Positions 63,311 to 64,000 of a stretch of 64,000 nucleotides of DNA are shown here, one piece after another. The DNA comes from JBBCJR01 sp037190805 (lineage in GTDB: Bacteria > Pseudomonadota > Alphaproteobacteria > Sphingomonadales > Sphingomonadaceae). A program made the position numbers and the translations under genes. The notes beneath the pieces are model-generated. The model worked only from the letters and a program-made list of their open reading frames with translations. It ran no database searches and was not told the DNA's origin. The stretch covers positions 59,750 to 123,749 of the forward strand of contig JBBCJR010000019.1 of NCBI GenBank assembly GCA_037190805.1, given 5' to 3'. How positions within the stretch are numbered: position 1 is the first letter of the stretch; every line of letters starts with the position of its first letter.

Positions 63311-64000
63311 ATGCCGATCGAGCTTGCATCCATTGCGGTGCTGATCGCGATCTTTTTGATCGCGACAGTTCTGCCGATCAACATGGGCATTCCCGCCCTG
63401 GCGGCCGCCTTCGTGCTTGGCAGCGGCTTGGCGGGCTTCACGCCGGCGGAGATCCTGACCGGGTTTCCCGGCGATCTGTTCGTCACGCTGGTCGGCATCA
63501 CATTTCTGTTCGCCATGGCCGAAAAAAACGGGTCGGTCGACCAACTGGTGGGCGGTGCGGCCCGGCTGATGGGGCATCACGCGCTGGCCATGCCGTGGCT
63601 GGTGTTCGTGGTTGCAGCGATCCTGACCAGCGTCGGCGCGCTGGGCCCGGCGGCGGTGGCGATCATCGCCCCCATCGCCCTGCGCTTTGCCGCTCATCAC
63701 CGGATCAATCCGCTGCTGATGGGCCTGATGACGATTCACGGTGCGCAGGCGGGCGGCTTTTCGCCGATCTCGGTCTATGGCGGCATCACCAATCAGGTGG
63801 TCGAGCGGGCCGGCCTGATCGGGGATCCGACATTCCTGTTCCTGGCGAGCCTGGGCTTCAATGCCGCCATCGCGGTCGTCATCTTCTTCCTGTTCGGCGG
63901 CGCCCGGCTGGCGCGGGCGGGGCATGGCGATGACGAGGCGGCCATGGCGCGACCCGTGGTCGATCCTGCCCTTGGCCGCGAGCGGCTGTTCACTTTCGCC
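63311..64000 (+). CDS. MatC-like dicarboxylate carrier (SLC13-type permease), 5' part
   Basis: Partial, running off the right edge (230 codons visible). Several hydrophobic helices and the MatC_N features are seen: LPINMGIPALAAAFVLG, ITFLFAMAEKNGSVDQLVGG and MTIHGAQAGGFSPISVYGG. MatC-type proteins import malonate or other dicarboxylates. The ATG at 63311 has GAGGAGGGGG immediately upstream. The gene may use the product of hydrolase 2, but this cannot be shown. Confidence 0.82.
   Translation, partial: MPIELASIAVLIAIFLIATVLPINMGIPALAAAFVLGSGLAGFTPAEILTGFPGDLFVTLVGITFLFAMAEKNGSVDQLVGGAARLMGHHALAMPWLVFVVAAILTSVGALGPAAVAIIAPIALRFAAHHRINPLLMGLMTIHGAQAGGFSPISVYGGITNQVVERAGLIGDPTFLFLASLGFNAAIAVVIFFLFGGARLARAGHGDDEAAMARPVVDPALGRERLFTFA

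Overview
The window is about 64 kb of high-GC chromosomal DNA. Its gene content points to Alphaproteobacteria, most likely Sphingomonadaceae (Sphingomonas/Rhizorhabdus type). Supporting signs are the sdh/mdh/suc/lpd TCA block, an RNase E with an acidic insertion in its S1 domain, a lone NDUFA12-type Complex I subunit beside mlaD and a DUF2155 gene, a CIRCE-controlled groESL, and a very large TonB-dependent receptor. I see no rRNA, tRNA, CRISPR array, prophage or insertion sequence. Genus assignment is inference.

Layout. 1-2394: start of prmA, an SDR oxidoreductase, and a soluble chemotaxis-type transducer with a globin-like N-terminus, all on the minus strand. 2545-21180: central metabolism. 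sdhCDA is followed by a coupled nucleotidyltransferase. About 5 kb of unrelated genes then intervene (methyltransferase, Rrf2 regulator, polysaccharide flippase, two tandem TagF-like transferases). sdhB, zapE, mdh, sucD, sucA, odhB, lpdA and a TRIC-type channel follow. sucC is absent from the block. 21218-25887: acetyltransferase, sppA, then groES-groEL behind a perfect CIRCE operator and ahead of a strong terminator. 25990-37736: two small lipoproteins, mlaA, a secreted beta-helix protein, gmk, a DsbA-like oxidoreductase coupled to an M48 protease, RNase E with a long leader, an amidase and ubiA.

37762-48523: housekeeping genes (rsmE, chorismate mutase, polyprenyl diphosphate synthase, an orphan fatty acyl-AMP ligase, recX, a MobA-like transferase, a double cold-shock protein, DUF192, NDUFA12, mlaD, DUF2155, aat, ung). 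48612-56286: an Fbp-type ABC importer (minus) divergent from an OmpR/TctE-type two-component system (plus), followed by a Tat-exported class C beta-lactamase-like hydrolase. This looks like one regulated nutrient-acquisition unit.

56462-64000 is the most accessory-looking part. It holds a TPR protein with a C-terminal 2OG-Fe(II) oxygenase domain, a 976-residue TonB-dependent receptor, two paralogous secreted alpha/beta hydrolases, and the start of a MatC-like dicarboxylate carrier. Base composition falls sharply from about 57720 and recovers inside the first hydrolase at about 61500-61560, suggesting acquisition or recombination. The receptor and hydrolases together look like a system for taking up and cleaving an ester-like substrate. 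That, and the putative envelope polyol-phosphate or glycan module between sdhA and sdhB, are the best candidates for undescribed biology. Both functions are inferred from sequence alone.
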